From Sulfurimonas sp. (GTDB lineage: Bacteria > Campylobacterota > Campylobacteria > Campylobacterales > Sulfurimonadaceae): DNA of 32,948 bases. Below, piece by piece: positions 1-8,145 of the stretch. Under the pieces are notes generated by a model. That model was not told where the DNA came from, ran no database searches, and saw nothing but the letters and a program-made list of their open reading frames with translations. The position numbers were made by a program, and so were the translations under genes. Positions within the stretch are counted from its first letter, which is position 1. Each line of letters starts with the position of its first letter. The stretch covers positions 1-32,948 of the forward strand of contig JAMORZ010000144.1 in the NCBI GenBank assembly GCA_027063295.1, read 5' to 3'.

Positions 1-69
1 AGTTTTCATGAAGAAGATAAAAAGATATTTGCAGAGTTTGAAAAGTTGTTACATCAGCAACAACACTAA
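1..69 (+). CDS. 3' end of an unidentified gene (partial)
   Basis: Frame 1 is open from the window edge to a TAA and encodes the last 22 residues of a protein, ending KLLHQQQH. The peptide is charged, rich in Glu and Lys, and probably helical. The stop lies 2 nt before the ATG of the adenylate cyclase gene, so it is probably the upstream member of the same operon. Too little is present to name it. Confidence 0.6.
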   Translation, partial: SFHEEDKKIFAEFEKLLHQQQH

Positions 70-71
70 GT

Positions 72-2147
72 ATGAGAAATTTTTTTATATATAGCCTCTT
101 TGTATTTCCTTTTCTTGGGGCTGTTTTATCGTTTGTATATTATCAAGTAGAGCCATTTGAGAGTTTCGCATTACACTTTAATGATGTTAATTTTGAGTTA
201 GACAATAAAAAACCACATGATGATATAGTATTTGTAGCAGTTGATGAGAAGAGTGTCAATGAATATGGACGTTGGCCTTGGGATCGTGAAAAAATTGCAA
301 AAGGTTTAGATAATCTTACTCAAGCTGATGTTGTTTTGTTTGATATGATTTTTTCTGAACCAACATCATACAAACAAGATAGTATCTTAAGTCGATCGTT
401 GCAGCATCTTGACAATAGTGTTTGTGGATTTTTTTTACGACATAATGCAACACAAAATATTAGTGAGGATGCTTTGGATATCCTAAGTGATTCTGCACTC
501 GATAGATTGCAAATGCAGATTGCTGCCTCACAAAATGCAAAGCCACGTTTTATATCTGCTCCATTTGCAGAAGTTAATATTATTCCTTTTTTAGAATCAT
601 GTACATTATCTGCTACATTCTCCACTATTAGAGCATCTGATGAAAAGTTTAGAGAGTATCCTGTTGCACTCTATTTTCAAAATCTTCTTTATCCAACTTT
701 AGCAATTCAGGGGTTGCGTTTAAAACTGAACCAAGATATACAAAGAGTGAGCGATACACAAGTGCAGATAGGATCCAAACTTATTGATCTTAGTGATAGG
801 GGCACAGTTCGTTTAAATTATTATCCCCTTGAAAGCTATAGGGTTGTCTCTTTTTTAGATGTAGTAGAGAAAAAGATCACCCCATCATACTTCAAAGATA
901 AGATTGTTATCTTGGGTGTAACAGAAGTTGGATCTGGAGATATTGTAAGTGCACCTATAGGATCGATTCCAGGACCGTTAGTCCATTATACTTTTCTTTC
1001 AAATATATTAGATGGAACATTGATTTATGAAAAAAATTGGATCAATTATACTTTAGTGATTATACTATCTTTGCTTCCTCTGTTTTTTATTTTATTTATT
1101 CAAAAAACTTTCTATAGAGTTTTATTCAATCTCAGTATCTATATCATTGTATATATATTGGTTCGTTATCTTTTTGTACAAGAACATATCTATATAGACC
1201 TCTTTTATCCTCTTGTAGGTCTTGTAGGTAGTACAATGATTGTAGAGGTGTTGGCTTTTACTCAAAAAGAAAAAAGTGAAAAGTTTTTAACGGGTGCATT
1301 TTCTTCTTATCTATCAGGTGATCTTTTAGACCAGCTTGTAAAAAATCCCCAAGCACTTGCTTTAGGTGGAGAGAAAAAAGAGTTAAGCATACTTTTTAGT
1401 GATATTCGTGATTTTACATCAATGTCGGAGAGTATGGAACCAGAAGAGCTCATTGTTTTGTTAAATCGTTACTTTACACCAATGACAGAGGTAGTATTAC
1501 AAAATAAGGGGATGCTTGACAAATATATTGGTGATGCTGTTATGGCTTTTTTTAATGCACCTGTTGATGTGAAAGATCATGCTTCTGCTGCTTGTTTGAG
1601 TGCTGTTGAGATGCTCAAAAAACTTGAAATTCTCAATCATGAACTCACTAGCGAGGGTAAACCTTCTTTAAAGATAGCAATTGGGATCAATACCGCTGAG
1701 GTTATTGTTGGCAATATGGGGTCAAATAGCCGTTTTAACTATACTGTTGTAGGTGATGGTGTGAATCTTGCATCACGTGTTGAGGGACTAACAAAGATTT
1801 ATAATCAAGAGCATGGGGAGATCAGCGTAGATATATTGATTACAGAATTTACAGTAAAGCACTTAGAAGATAAATCATTTGTATACAGAGAAGTAGAACC
1901 AGTACAAGTAAAAGGTAAAGAAGATGTTGTAGTGATTTTTCATCTTCTTCCTCAAACGAAAAAAGCACAACAATTAAAAGAGGAGTATGAAAAAGCTCTT
2001 AATACCTATAAAGATCACGATCTTACACAAGCGAAGATTCTTTTTGAAAATATTGTACAAAAGTATGATGATAGTTTATCTAAATATTTTGTAAAAAAGA
2101 TTACAGAAGGTAAAAAATGGGGTGTGCATATAATGGAAGGGAAATAG
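72..2147 (+). CDS. CHASE2-domain class III adenylate cyclase, membrane-bound
   Basis: This 691-residue protein probably makes cAMP at the inner membrane in response to a periplasmic signal. Residues 1-20 form a first membrane segment. Residues about 30-315 read as a CHASE2 sensor (VAVDEKSVNEYGRWPW near 55-70). Three hydrophobic segments follow at about 324-343, 350-369 and 375-397. The class III cyclase domain spans about 435-620. It has metal-binding Asp444 (FSDIRDFT) and Asp488 (LDKYIGDAVMAFF), and transition-state Asn565 and Arg569 in GDGVNLASR. Lys484 and Thr558 sit at the purine-specifying positions, the combination expected for adenylate rather than guanylate cyclase; that assignment is an inference. 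A charged tail of about 70 residues follows. The start has little Shine-Dalgarno sequence, suggesting coupling to the gene ending 2 nt upstream. The TAG stop directly abuts the ATG of the phosphodiesterase gene. Confidence 0.9.
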   Translation: MRNFFIYSLFVFPFLGAVLSFVYYQVEPFESFALHFNDVNFELDNKKPHDDIVFVAVDEKSVNEYGRWPWDREKIAKGLDNLTQADVVLFDMIFSEPTSYKQDSILSRSLQHLDNSVCGFFLRHNATQNISEDALDILSDSALDRLQMQIAASQNAKPRFISAPFAEVNIIPFLESCTLSATFSTIRASDEKFREYPVALYFQNLLYPTLAIQGLRLKLNQDIQRVSDTQVQIGSKLIDLSDRGTVRLNYYPLESYRVVSFLDVVEKKITPSYFKDKIVILGVTEVGSGDIVSAPIGSIPGPLVHYTFLSNILDGTLIYEKNWINYTLVIILSLLPLFFILFIQKTFYRVLFNLSIYIIVYILVRYLFVQEHIYIDLFYPLVGLVGSTMIVEVLAFTQKEKSEKFLTGAFSSYLSGDLLDQLVKNPQALALGGEKKELSILFSDIRDFTSMSESMEPEELIVLLNRYFTPMTEVVLQNKGMLDKYIGDAVMAFFNAPVDVKDHASAACLSAVEMLKKLEILNHELTSEGKPSLKIAIGINTAEVIVGNMGSNSRFNYTVVGDGVNLASRVEGLTKIYNQEHGEISVDILITEFTVKHLEDKSFVYREVEPVQVKGKEDVVVIFHLLPQTKKAQQLKEEYEKALNTYKDHDLTQAKILFENIVQKYDDSLSKYFVKKITEGKKWGVHIMEGK

Positions 2148-4064
2148 ATGAAAGATTTTAACTTTTTAGATTCAGAGGAGGTTTTGGGATTAGTATTTAA
2201 GTATCTAACAGATCTTTCAACACTCCAGGATTTTGATGAGATTTTGATTAAGCTAGCTGATCTTGGTAGGGCATTGACATATTCTCATCGTGCTACAGTG
2301 TGGGTTGTTCATGCTAATCGAGAAACAATATGGACAAAAGTTGCTCATGGGATAGATCATATAGAGTTACCTATAGATTCTGGATTGGTTGGATATGCAA
2401 TGAAGCATAAAAAGCAGCTTTTGGTTGATGATGTTTATCGTGATCCCCGTTTTAATCAAGAGGTCGATAGGGTTACAGGGTACAAAACAAAAAGTATGCT
2501 AGTGATTCCGATGTATGATCATGTTGGTGAAGTGATAGGTGCATTTCAAGTGATGAACAACATGAGAACAGATCAGAGATACTCACAAAAAGATTTAGAT
2601 CATCTTCTATTGGCTGCAACTTATGCTACAGAAACACTTATAACAAAACAGTTGGCTACTGAGATAGAAGAGACCCAAAGAGAGGTAGTATTTACAATGG
2701 GTGCTATTGGAGAGAGTCGTTCTCAAGAAACAGGTTATCATGTAAAACGTGTAGCAGAATACTCAAAAGTACTCGCATTGGCATATGGACTTTGTGAAGA
2801 TGAAGCAGAGCTTTTAAAGCAAGCTTCCCCTATGCATGATATAGGAAAAATTGCTATTCCTGATTCGATTTTAAATAAGCCAGGAAGATTTAATGATGAT
2901 GAAAGAAAGATTATGAATACCCATGCAGAGCTTGGGTACAATATGATCAAGAACTCTCAAAGAGATCTTTTAAAAGCGGCTGCTATTGTGGCTTATGAAC
3001 ATCATGAAAAATGGGATGGAACAGGCTATCCTCGTGGTTTGTCGGGTGAAAACATTCATATATATGGTCGTATTACTGCAATCGCAGATGTATTTGATGC
3101 GTTGGGTAGTGATAGAGTTTACAAAAAAGCTTGGAAGGATGAAAAAATTTTAAAACTTTTTCATCAAGAAAAAGGGAAACATTTTGATCCTAAGTTAGTT
3201 GAGCTGTTTTTTGAAAATCTTAATGAGTTTTATTCAATTAGAGAAAAATTTAAAGATCACTATGAACCAAAAGAAGTCAAAGAGGCAAAAAGATCTGTAA
3301 AAGTTTTGGGAGCATACGGAACAAAAGCTAAAAATTATGGAACAACATCTTTTTTACTTAATGACAACCATGTGATAGATGCTGGCAACTTATTAAGTGC
3401 TTTAGAGGAAAAGTCTGTACAAATAACCCATGTCTGGCTTACACATGCTCATTTGGATCATATATCAGATATAGCATATATTTTAGATAACTATTTCTCA
3501 CTTCGTAAACACACTTTACATATAATGGGATTAGAATCAACAATTAAAGCATTGCAAGAACATTACCTCAATGATATTATATGGCCAGATTTTTCAAAAA
3601 TATATTTGTATGATAGTGATGTTGTTGCTGTAGAATATACAATTATCGATCTGGAAAAATCTTATCAAATAGGTAAAGATGAGTACATTTTAGCATACAG
3701 CACAGATCATACTGTCGAGAGCTGTGGTTATATATATACTCAAGATGATAAAGCATTACTTATTAGTGCAGATACATTCTCTTTAACATCTACATTGGAG
3801 ATGTTGGAAAAAAATCAAAATATCTCTGCAATGGTTCTAGAATGTTCATTTCCATCATCATTGGAAGATTTGGCAAAAACAACAAAACATTTAACACCAA
3901 AAACTCTCTTTAGTGGATTAGAGAATATGCCAAGAGAGGATATTGCACTTTATATTAACCATATTAAGCCAATATATGAAAATAAAGTTATTTCAGAAGT
4001 CAATGAAAAAAGCGGTAAAATAGGGGCTAAGATAGTAAAAGATGGAGAAATTTTACATTTTTAA
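2148..4064 (+). CDS. GAF - HD-GYP - class II cyclic-nucleotide phosphodiesterase fusion
   Basis: This 638-residue protein has no membrane segment and three readable domains. Residues about 28-165 are a GAF sensor. Residues about 185-365 are an HD-GYP phosphohydrolase with HDIGK at 230 and the full HHEKWDGTGYP signature at 285-295, the c-di-GMP phosphodiesterase hallmark. Residues about 385-638 are a metallo-beta-lactamase fold resembling class II cAMP phosphodiesterases: THAHLDHIS at 432-440, a downstream His521, Asp542 in ISADT, ECSF at 565, and His581 in KHLTP, so the expected metal ligands are present. By inference one polypeptide may destroy both c-di-GMP and cAMP, with the GAF domain sensing a ligand, possibly a cyclic nucleotide. 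Its ATG touches the cyclase stop, so the two are co-translated. The C-terminal domain could be a diverged MBL hydrolase, but the HAHLDH motif favours class II PDE. Confidence 0.85.
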   Translation: MKDFNFLDSEEVLGLVFKYLTDLSTLQDFDEILIKLADLGRALTYSHRATVWVVHANRETIWTKVAHGIDHIELPIDSGLVGYAMKHKKQLLVDDVYRDPRFNQEVDRVTGYKTKSMLVIPMYDHVGEVIGAFQVMNNMRTDQRYSQKDLDHLLLAATYATETLITKQLATEIEETQREVVFTMGAIGESRSQETGYHVKRVAEYSKVLALAYGLCEDEAELLKQASPMHDIGKIAIPDSILNKPGRFNDDERKIMNTHAELGYNMIKNSQRDLLKAAAIVAYEHHEKWDGTGYPRGLSGENIHIYGRITAIADVFDALGSDRVYKKAWKDEKILKLFHQEKGKHFDPKLVELFFENLNEFYSIREKFKDHYEPKEVKEAKRSVKVLGAYGTKAKNYGTTSFLLNDNHVIDAGNLLSALEEKSVQITHVWLTHAHLDHISDIAYILDNYFSLRKHTLHIMGLESTIKALQEHYLNDIIWPDFSKIYLYDSDVVAVEYTIIDLEKSYQIGKDEYILAYSTDHTVESCGYIYTQDDKALLISADTFSLTSTLEMLEKNQNISAMVLECSFPSSLEDLAKTTKHLTPKTLFSGLENMPREDIALYINHIKPIYENKVISEVNEKSGKIGAKIVKDGEILHF

Positions 4065-4073
4065 CAAAAACCC

Positions 4074-4102
4074 TTGACATTAAAAACTTTTTTGTCTATA
4101 AT
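4074..4102 (+). promoter_or_regulatory. Consensus sigma70 promoter for the tRNA-tuf operon
   Basis: TTGACA (4074-4079) and TATAAT (4097-4102) are separated by exactly 17 bp, a perfect match to the housekeeping consensus. Initiation would fall near 4109, 13 nt before the first tRNA. The -35 box begins 10 nt after the preceding stop codon. Confidence 0.9.
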
Positions 4103-4121
4103 TTCGCCATCAATAACCGTT

Positions 4122-4198
4122 GCCGACATAGCTCAGTTGGCTAGAGCAGCTGATTTGTAATCAGCAGGCCCGGGGTTCAAATCCTCGTGTCGGCACCA
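4122..4198 (+). tRNA. tRNA-Thr (UGU)
   Basis: A complete cloverleaf of 77 nt including an encoded CCA. The acceptor stem pairs GCCGACA with TGTCGGC. The anticodon stem GCTGA/TCAGC encloses loop TTTGTAA with anticodon TGT at 4156-4158, reading ACA threonine codons. The T arm contains GGTTCAAATCC. First gene of the tRNA-tuf cluster, which parallels the thrU-tyrU-glyT-thrT-tufB order of E. coli. Confidence 0.97.
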
Positions 4199-4237
4199 TT
4201 GATAAATATTAGAAACAGTGTTAGACCAGATTAAGAT

Positions 4238-4322
4238 GGTGGGATAGTCAAGTGGCCAACGACGGCAGACTGTAAATCTGCTCCCTATGGGTTCAGAGGT
4301 TCGACTCCTCTTCCCACCACCA
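4238..4322 (+). tRNA. tRNA-Tyr (GUA)
   Basis: A class II tRNA of 85 nt with an extended variable arm (about CTCCCTATGGGTTCAGA) and encoded CCA. The acceptor stem pairs GGTGGGA with TCCCACC. The anticodon stem GCAGA/TCTGC holds GTA at 4272-4274. The 39-nt spacer from tRNA-Thr has no obvious promoter, so it is probably cut from the same transcript. Confidence 0.97.
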
Positions 4323-4338
4323 CTTTTTGATATCATAT

Positions 4339-4414
<76 letters not shown>

Positions 4415-4420
4415 CTAAAG

Positions 4421-4450
4421 TTATCAAAATTCTGGAAGCTGAAGTATAAT
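4421..4450 (+). promoter_or_regulatory. Possible internal promoter before tRNA-Thr(GGU)/tuf
   Basis: TTATCA and a perfect TATAAT (4445-4450) are 18 bp apart in the 152-nt gap (4415-4566) between tRNA-Gly and the second tRNA-Thr. The gap is unusually long for this cluster and strongly AT-rich, and otherwise holds nothing recognisable. The -35 match is 4 of 6, so this is a candidate only. Confidence 0.35.
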
Positions 4451-4566
4451 GCAAAATTACTTCATAATATATATTATCTATATAGCTTTTCATCTAATAA
4501 TCAAATCTAGTACTGTATAAGAATTATTCAATTATTGCTTGAGATCTTATGATTTAAAAGACTGTT

Positions 4567-4638
<72 letters not shown>

Positions 4639-4640
4639 CT

Positions 4641-5840
4641 ATGGCAAAAGAAAAGTTTGAACGTAATAAACCGCATGTTAACATCGGTACAATCGGTCAC
4701 GTTGACCACGGTAAAACAACACTAACAGCTGCTATTACAGCAGTACTTGCAGTAACTAATGATGCAGCACTTATGGATTATGATCAAATCGATAATGCAC
4801 CAGAAGAAAGAGAGCGTGGTATTACTATCGCTACTTCACACGTTGAGTATGAAACAGATTCACGTCACTATGCACACGTTGACTGTCCAGGTCACGCGGA
4901 TTATGTTAAAAACATGATTACTGGTGCTGCACAAATGGATGGTGCTATCTTAGTTGTATCTGCAGCTGATGGTCCAATGCCACAAACTCGTGAGCACATC
5001 CTTCTTTCTAAACAAGTTGGTGTACCATACATCGTTGTTTTCATGAACAAAGAAGATATGGTTGATGATGAAGAACTTCTTGAACTAGTAGAGATGGAAA
5101 TTCGTGAACTTCTAGATGCTTATGATTTCCCAGGTGACGATACTCCAATCGTAGCTGGTTCTGCTCTTAAAGCTCTTGAAGAAGCAAAAACTGGTACACT
5201 TGGTGAGTGGTCAGAAAAAATTAAAAAACTTATGGCTGAAGTAGATGCTTACATCCCTGAGCCAGCACGTGAAACTGATAAAGATTTCTTAATGCCAGTT
5301 GAAGATGTATTCTCTATCTCTGGTCGTGGTACAGTTGTTACTGGTCGTATCGAGCGTGGTGTGATCAAAGTTGGTGAGGAAGTTGAGATCGTTGGTATCA
5401 AAGACACTCAAAAAACTACTGTAACTGGTGTTGAAATGTTCCGTAAAGAGATGGAACAAGGTGAAGCAGGTGATAACTGTGGTATCCTTATCCGTGGTAT
5501 TGCTAAAAATGAAGTTGAGCGTGGTCAAGTTCTTTGTAAGCCAGGTTCAATCACTCCACATACTAAGTTTACAGCTGAGATCTATGTACTTAGCAAAGAT
5601 GAGGGTGGTCGTCATACTCCATTCTTTAATGGTTACCGTCCACAATTCTATGTACGTACTACAGACGTAACTGGTGCGATCACTTTACCAGAAGGTACTG
5701 AGATGGTTATGCCAGGTGATAATGTAAGTATTACTGCTGAGTTAATCCACCCAATTGCAATGGAGCAAGGTACTAAGTTCGCTATCCGTGAAGGTGGTAG
5801 AACTGTTGGTGCTGGTGTTGTTGCTGAGATTCTTGCATAA
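4641..5840 (+). CDS. tuf: Elongation factor Tu
   Basis: EF-Tu is the GTPase that delivers aminoacyl-tRNA to the ribosome. The true start is ATG 4641 ([20 protein letters not shown]), giving 399 residues. The longer ORF from 4539 merely reads through tRNA-Thr. The G motifs are GHVDHGKT near residue 19, the RGITI effector region, DCPGHADY near 80, and NKEDM near 135 (the middle residue is Glu where many EF-Tus have Cys). Domains 2 and 3 run to the end. The start codon lies 2 nt after the tRNA discriminator base, so any ribosome-binding sequence would have to be inside the tRNA, and none resembling AGGAGG is present. No second tuf follows fusA, so this may be the only copy nearby. Confidence 0.99.
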   Translation: MAKEKFERNKPHVNIGTIGHVDHGKTTLTAAITAVLAVTNDAALMDYDQIDNAPEERERGITIATSHVEYETDSRHYAHVDCPGHADYVKNMITGAAQMDGAILVVSAADGPMPQTREHILLSKQVGVPYIVVFMNKEDMVDDEELLELVEMEIRELLDAYDFPGDDTPIVAGSALKALEEAKTGTLGEWSEKIKKLMAEVDAYIPEPARETDKDFLMPVEDVFSISGRGTVVTGRIERGVIKVGEEVEIVGIKDTQKTTVTGVEMFRKEMEQGEAGDNCGILIRGIAKNEVERGQVLCKPGSITPHTKFTAEIYVLSKDEGGRHTPFFNGYRPQFYVRTTDVTGAITLPEGTEMVMPGDNVSITAELIHPIAMEQGTKFAIREGGRTVGAGVVAEILA

Positions 5841-5854
5841 TTAGCTTCGGCTAA
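5841..5854 (+). promoter_or_regulatory. C(UUCG)G hairpin after tuf
   Basis: TTAGC-TTCG-GCTAA begins directly after the tuf stop and closes with the very stable C(UUCG)G tetraloop. Outer bases GCAT/ATGC could extend the stem. There is no T-run, so it is more likely a 3'-end stabiliser or processing block than a terminator. Confidence 0.6.
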
Positions 5855-5883
5855 TATGCAAAATCCTTTACAAAGGTACTAAA

Positions 5884-6036
5884 ATGAGAGAAGCAATTCA
5901 CTTAGGTTGTGAGAAGTGTACAAGACGTAACTATCACACAACTAAAAACAAAAAAACTCATACTGAAAAATTTTCAGTAAGAAAGTATTGTAAATTCTGT
6001 AAAGAACATACAGTACACAAAGAGATGAAACTGTAA
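5884..6036 (+). CDS. rpmG: 50S ribosomal protein L33
   Basis: A 50-residue protein, too short for the ORF track, starting MREAIHLGCEKCTRRNYHTT. It has the paired CEKC (residues 9-12) and CKFC motifs of the zinc-binding form of L33, a small basic protein of the large ribosomal subunit near the E site. AAAGGT about 6 nt upstream is a plausible ribosome-binding site. It sits between tuf and tRNA-Trp, the usual place for rpmG in Campylobacterota and many other bacteria, and is flanked by two UUCG hairpins. Confidence 0.97.
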   Translation: MREAIHLGCEKCTRRNYHTTKNKKTHTEKFSVRKYCKFCKEHTVHKEMKL

Positions 6037-6051
6037 TTTCAGTTTCTCTCT

Positions 6052-6065
6052 TGAGCTTCGGCTCA
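6052..6065 (+). promoter_or_regulatory. C(UUCG)G hairpin between rpmG and tRNA-Trp
   Basis: TGAGC-TTCG-GCTCA, a second hairpin with the same tetraloop, ends 5 nt before the first base of tRNA-Trp. It has no T-run. Once the tRNA 5' end is cut, it would cap the 3' end of the tuf-rpmG message. Confidence 0.6.
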
Positions 6066-6070
6066 CTTAT

Positions 6071-6146
6071 AGGCGTATAGCTCCAATGGTAGAGCACCGG
6101 ATTCCAAATCCGGGTGTTGGGAGTTCGAGTCTCTCTACGCCTGCCA
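6071..6146 (+). tRNA. tRNA-Trp (CCA)
   Basis: A 76-nt cloverleaf with encoded CCA. The acceptor stem pairs AGGCGTA with TACGCCT, discriminator G. The anticodon stem CCGGA/TCCGG holds CCA at 6104-6106. It lies between rpmG and secE as in many bacteria. A run of six T follows shortly after the CCA. Confidence 0.97.
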
Positions 6147-6180
6147 CCATTTTTTATTAGTGTAACTTACGAGTTTTACT

Positions 6181-6186
6181 TATAAT
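6181..6186 (+). promoter_or_regulatory. Candidate -10 box for secE-nusG
   Basis: A perfect TATAAT lies 30 nt before the secE ATG, without a recognisable -35 box. This matches the usual Campylobacterota promoter pattern, but it may simply be AT-rich spacer. Confidence 0.4.
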
Positions 6187-6216
6187 AAATGACAATATTT
6201 TTTGGGAAAGTATAAA

Positions 6217-6396
6217 ATGAGTTTAAACAAACATATTCATAATGCAAAAGTAGAACTAAGTAAGGTTATCTTTCCTACATCAGGTCAGGTAAAGCAAGCA
6301 TATATAGCAGTAATTGTAGTTGTTTCTGCAATTGCTGCTTTTTTAGCATTAGTTGATTTGATTATGTCATCAATTATGTCAGCAATCTTAGGTTAA
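6217..6396 (+). CDS. secE: Preprotein translocase subunit SecE
   Basis: A 59-residue single-span membrane protein that clamps SecY in the SecYEG channel. The N-terminal amphipathic part ends AKVELSKVIFPTSGQVKQAY, the typical SecE signature, followed by one hydrophobic segment at about residues 31-52. The ORF track begins at a TTG at 6202. I prefer ATG 6217 because GGGAAAG lies about 6 nt upstream of it and the TTG start would overlap that site. The stop overlaps the AAGGAG of nusG, so the two are tightly coupled. Confidence 0.95.
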   Translation: MSLNKHIHNAKVELSKVIFPTSGQVKQAYIAVIVVVSAIAAFLALVDLIMSSIMSAILG

Positions 6397-6405
6397 GGAG
6401 TTATA

Positions 6406-6933
6406 ATGGCACATCAATGGTACTCTATTCAGACCTATGGAAGTGACAGGGCAGTTAGAGATGCAATCTTTAACATGATAGAAGAATATGGTCTTCAAGA
6501 GCAGATTCAAGAGGTTATTGTCCCAACAGAGGATGTTATTGAAGTAAAAGATGGAAAGAAAAAAGTAAGTGAGCGTTCACTTTATTCTGGATATGTATTT
6601 GCAAAAATTGATCTCAATACTGAGATTCAGCATATGATTCAGTCAATTCCTAAAGTATCTGGATTTATTGGTGAGTCTAATATTCCAACACCTCTAAGTG
6701 AGCATGATATTAATGTTATCTTAGATCGTGTGAATAATCGTGCTGCACCAAAACCAAAAGTATTTTTTGACAATGGTGAGACTGTTCGTATTATTGATGG
6801 ACCATTTGCAAACTTTACTGCAACTGTGGATGAGTATGACCTTGAACATGGTACTCTTAAACTTAATGTTTCGATTTTTGGACGTGCGACACCGGTAGAC
6901 ATATCGTATACGCAAGTTGAAAAAATCATCTAA
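6406..6933 (+). CDS. nusG: Transcription termination/antitermination factor NusG
   Basis: This 175-residue protein binds RNA polymerase and links it to Rho or to ribosomes. The N-terminal NGN domain starts HQWYSIQTYGSDRAVRDAIF. The C-terminal KOW domain includes GETVRIIDGPFANFTATVDE at about residues 125-144. Its AAGGAG site overlaps the secE stop. The gene order secE-nusG-rplK is nearly universal in bacteria. Confidence 0.98.
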   Translation: MAHQWYSIQTYGSDRAVRDAIFNMIEEYGLQEQIQEVIVPTEDVIEVKDGKKKVSERSLYSGYVFAKIDLNTEIQHMIQSIPKVSGFIGESNIPTPLSEHDINVILDRVNNRAAPKPKVFFDNGETVRIIDGPFANFTATVDEYDLEHGTLKLNVSIFGRATPVDISYTQVEKII

Positions 6934-6959
6934 ATTTAAATTCATAAAAAGGACAAAAA

Positions 6960-7385
6960 ATGGCAAAAAAAGTCATGGATTATATCAAGCTACAAATTGA
7001 AGCTGGTAAAGCAAACCCTGCTCCACCAGTTGGACCTGCACTCGGACAACGTGGTGTTAACATTATGGAATTCTGTAAAGCATTCAACGAAAAAACAAAA
7101 GATAAGATGGGATTTAAAGTTCCTGTAGTTATTACTGTTTACAATGATAGAAGTTTTTCTTTCGTTACAAAACAACCACCTGCATCTGAGCTTCTTATGA
7201 AAGCTGCTGGACTTAAAAAGGGTACAGACAATCCACTTAAAAACAAAGTTGGAAAACTTACTCGTGCACAACTTATGGAAGTAGTTGAGCAAAAAATCGA
7301 AGATTTAAACACTGATGATAAAGAGATGGCTGCTAATACTTTAGCTGGTTCTGCTCGTTCAATCGGTATCGAGATCGTAGACTAA
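6960..7385 (+). CDS. rplK: 50S ribosomal protein L11
   Basis: A 141-residue protein of the GTPase-associated centre on 23S rRNA. It has the canonical proline-rich N-terminal segment [19 protein letters not shown] and the C-terminal RNA-binding part [11 protein letters not shown]. Length is the family standard. An AAGGAC site lies about 7 nt before the ATG. It follows nusG by 26 nt and precedes rplA, as in the L11 operon of most bacteria, where L1 represses translation. Confidence 0.99.
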   Translation: MAKKVMDYIKLQIEAGKANPAPPVGPALGQRGVNIMEFCKAFNEKTKDKMGFKVPVVITVYNDRSFSFVTKQPPASELLMKAAGLKKGTDNPLKNKVGKLTRAQLMEVVEQKIEDLNTDDKEMAANTLAGSARSIGIEIVD

Positions 7386-7452
7386 GACAAAACTATCATC
7401 GACCACAGTGATATAAAATTGTGTGGCAGAATTAATATGGAGAATTTGACAA

Positions 7453-8145
7453 ATGAGTAAAAGATATAAACAATTAGTTGAAAAAATTGATGCTACTAAA
7501 TCATATACAGTTGAGGAAGCTTCTGCAACTGTAAAAGATTTAAAAAGTGCAAAATTTGATGAAACTGTTGAAATTGCTATGAATTTAAATGTTGATCCAC
7601 GTCATGCTGATCAAATGGTACGTGGTGCAATCGTTCTTCCACACGGTACAGGTAAAACTGTTCGTGTTGCAGTATTTGCTAAAGGTGCTAAAGCTGATGA
7701 GGCTAAGGCTGCTGGTGCAGATATTGTTGGAACTGATGATTTAGTTGCACAAATCAAAGAGGGAATCTTCAACTTTGATGTAGTTGTTGCTGCACCTGAC
7801 TGTATGGGTCTTGTTGGACAAATCGGTCGTATTTTAGGGCCAAAAGGTCTTATGCCAAACCCTAAAACTGGTACAGTAACTCCAGATGTTGCAACTGCTG
7901 TTAACAATGTAAAGGGTGGTCAAGTTACTTTCCGTGTTGACAAAAAAGGTAATATCCATGCTGGTATCGGTAAAGCTAGTTTTGATGCAGATAAAATTGC
8001 TGAAAACATTTCTGCGTTTGTAGCAGCGATTAACAAGCAAAAACCAGCATCTGCAAAAGGTCGTTATATTAAAAATGCAGCACTTTCTCTTACTATGAGT
8101 CCTGCTGTAAAACTTGATGTTATTGCTTTAGCAGATATCAAGTAG
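7453..8145 (+). CDS. rplA: 50S ribosomal protein L1
   Basis: A 230-residue protein of the L1 stalk that helps E-site tRNA leave. Recognisable segments include [12 protein letters not shown], the [19 protein letters not shown] motif near residue 127, and the C-terminal [12 protein letters not shown]. Full length. The 67-nt gap from rplK contains a small possible hairpin (CCACA/TGTGG, 7403-7426). GGAG lies about 10 nt before the ATG. L1 commonly represses its own operon; the repressor site is not identified here. Confidence 0.99.
   Translation: MSKRYKQLVEKIDATKSYTVEEASATVKDLKSAKFDETVEIAMNLNVDPRHADQMVRGAIVLPHGTGKTVRVAVFAKGAKADEAKAAGADIVGTDDLVAQIKEGIFNFDVVVAAPDCMGLVGQIGRILGPKGLMPNPKTGTVTPDVATAVNNVKGGQVTFRVDKKGNIHAGIGKASFDADKIAENISAFVAAINKQKPASAKGRYIKNAALSLTMSPAVKLDVIALADIK

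Noticed and set aside
4133-4336. Minus-strand ORF of 67 aa
   Set aside because: It is the antisense reading of tRNA-Thr and tRNA-Tyr; the tRNA structures fully explain the sequence.
6202-6216. TTG start giving five extra residues to SecE
   Set aside because: The extension would cover the ribosome-binding GGGAAAG, and SecE of this group is about 59 residues long.
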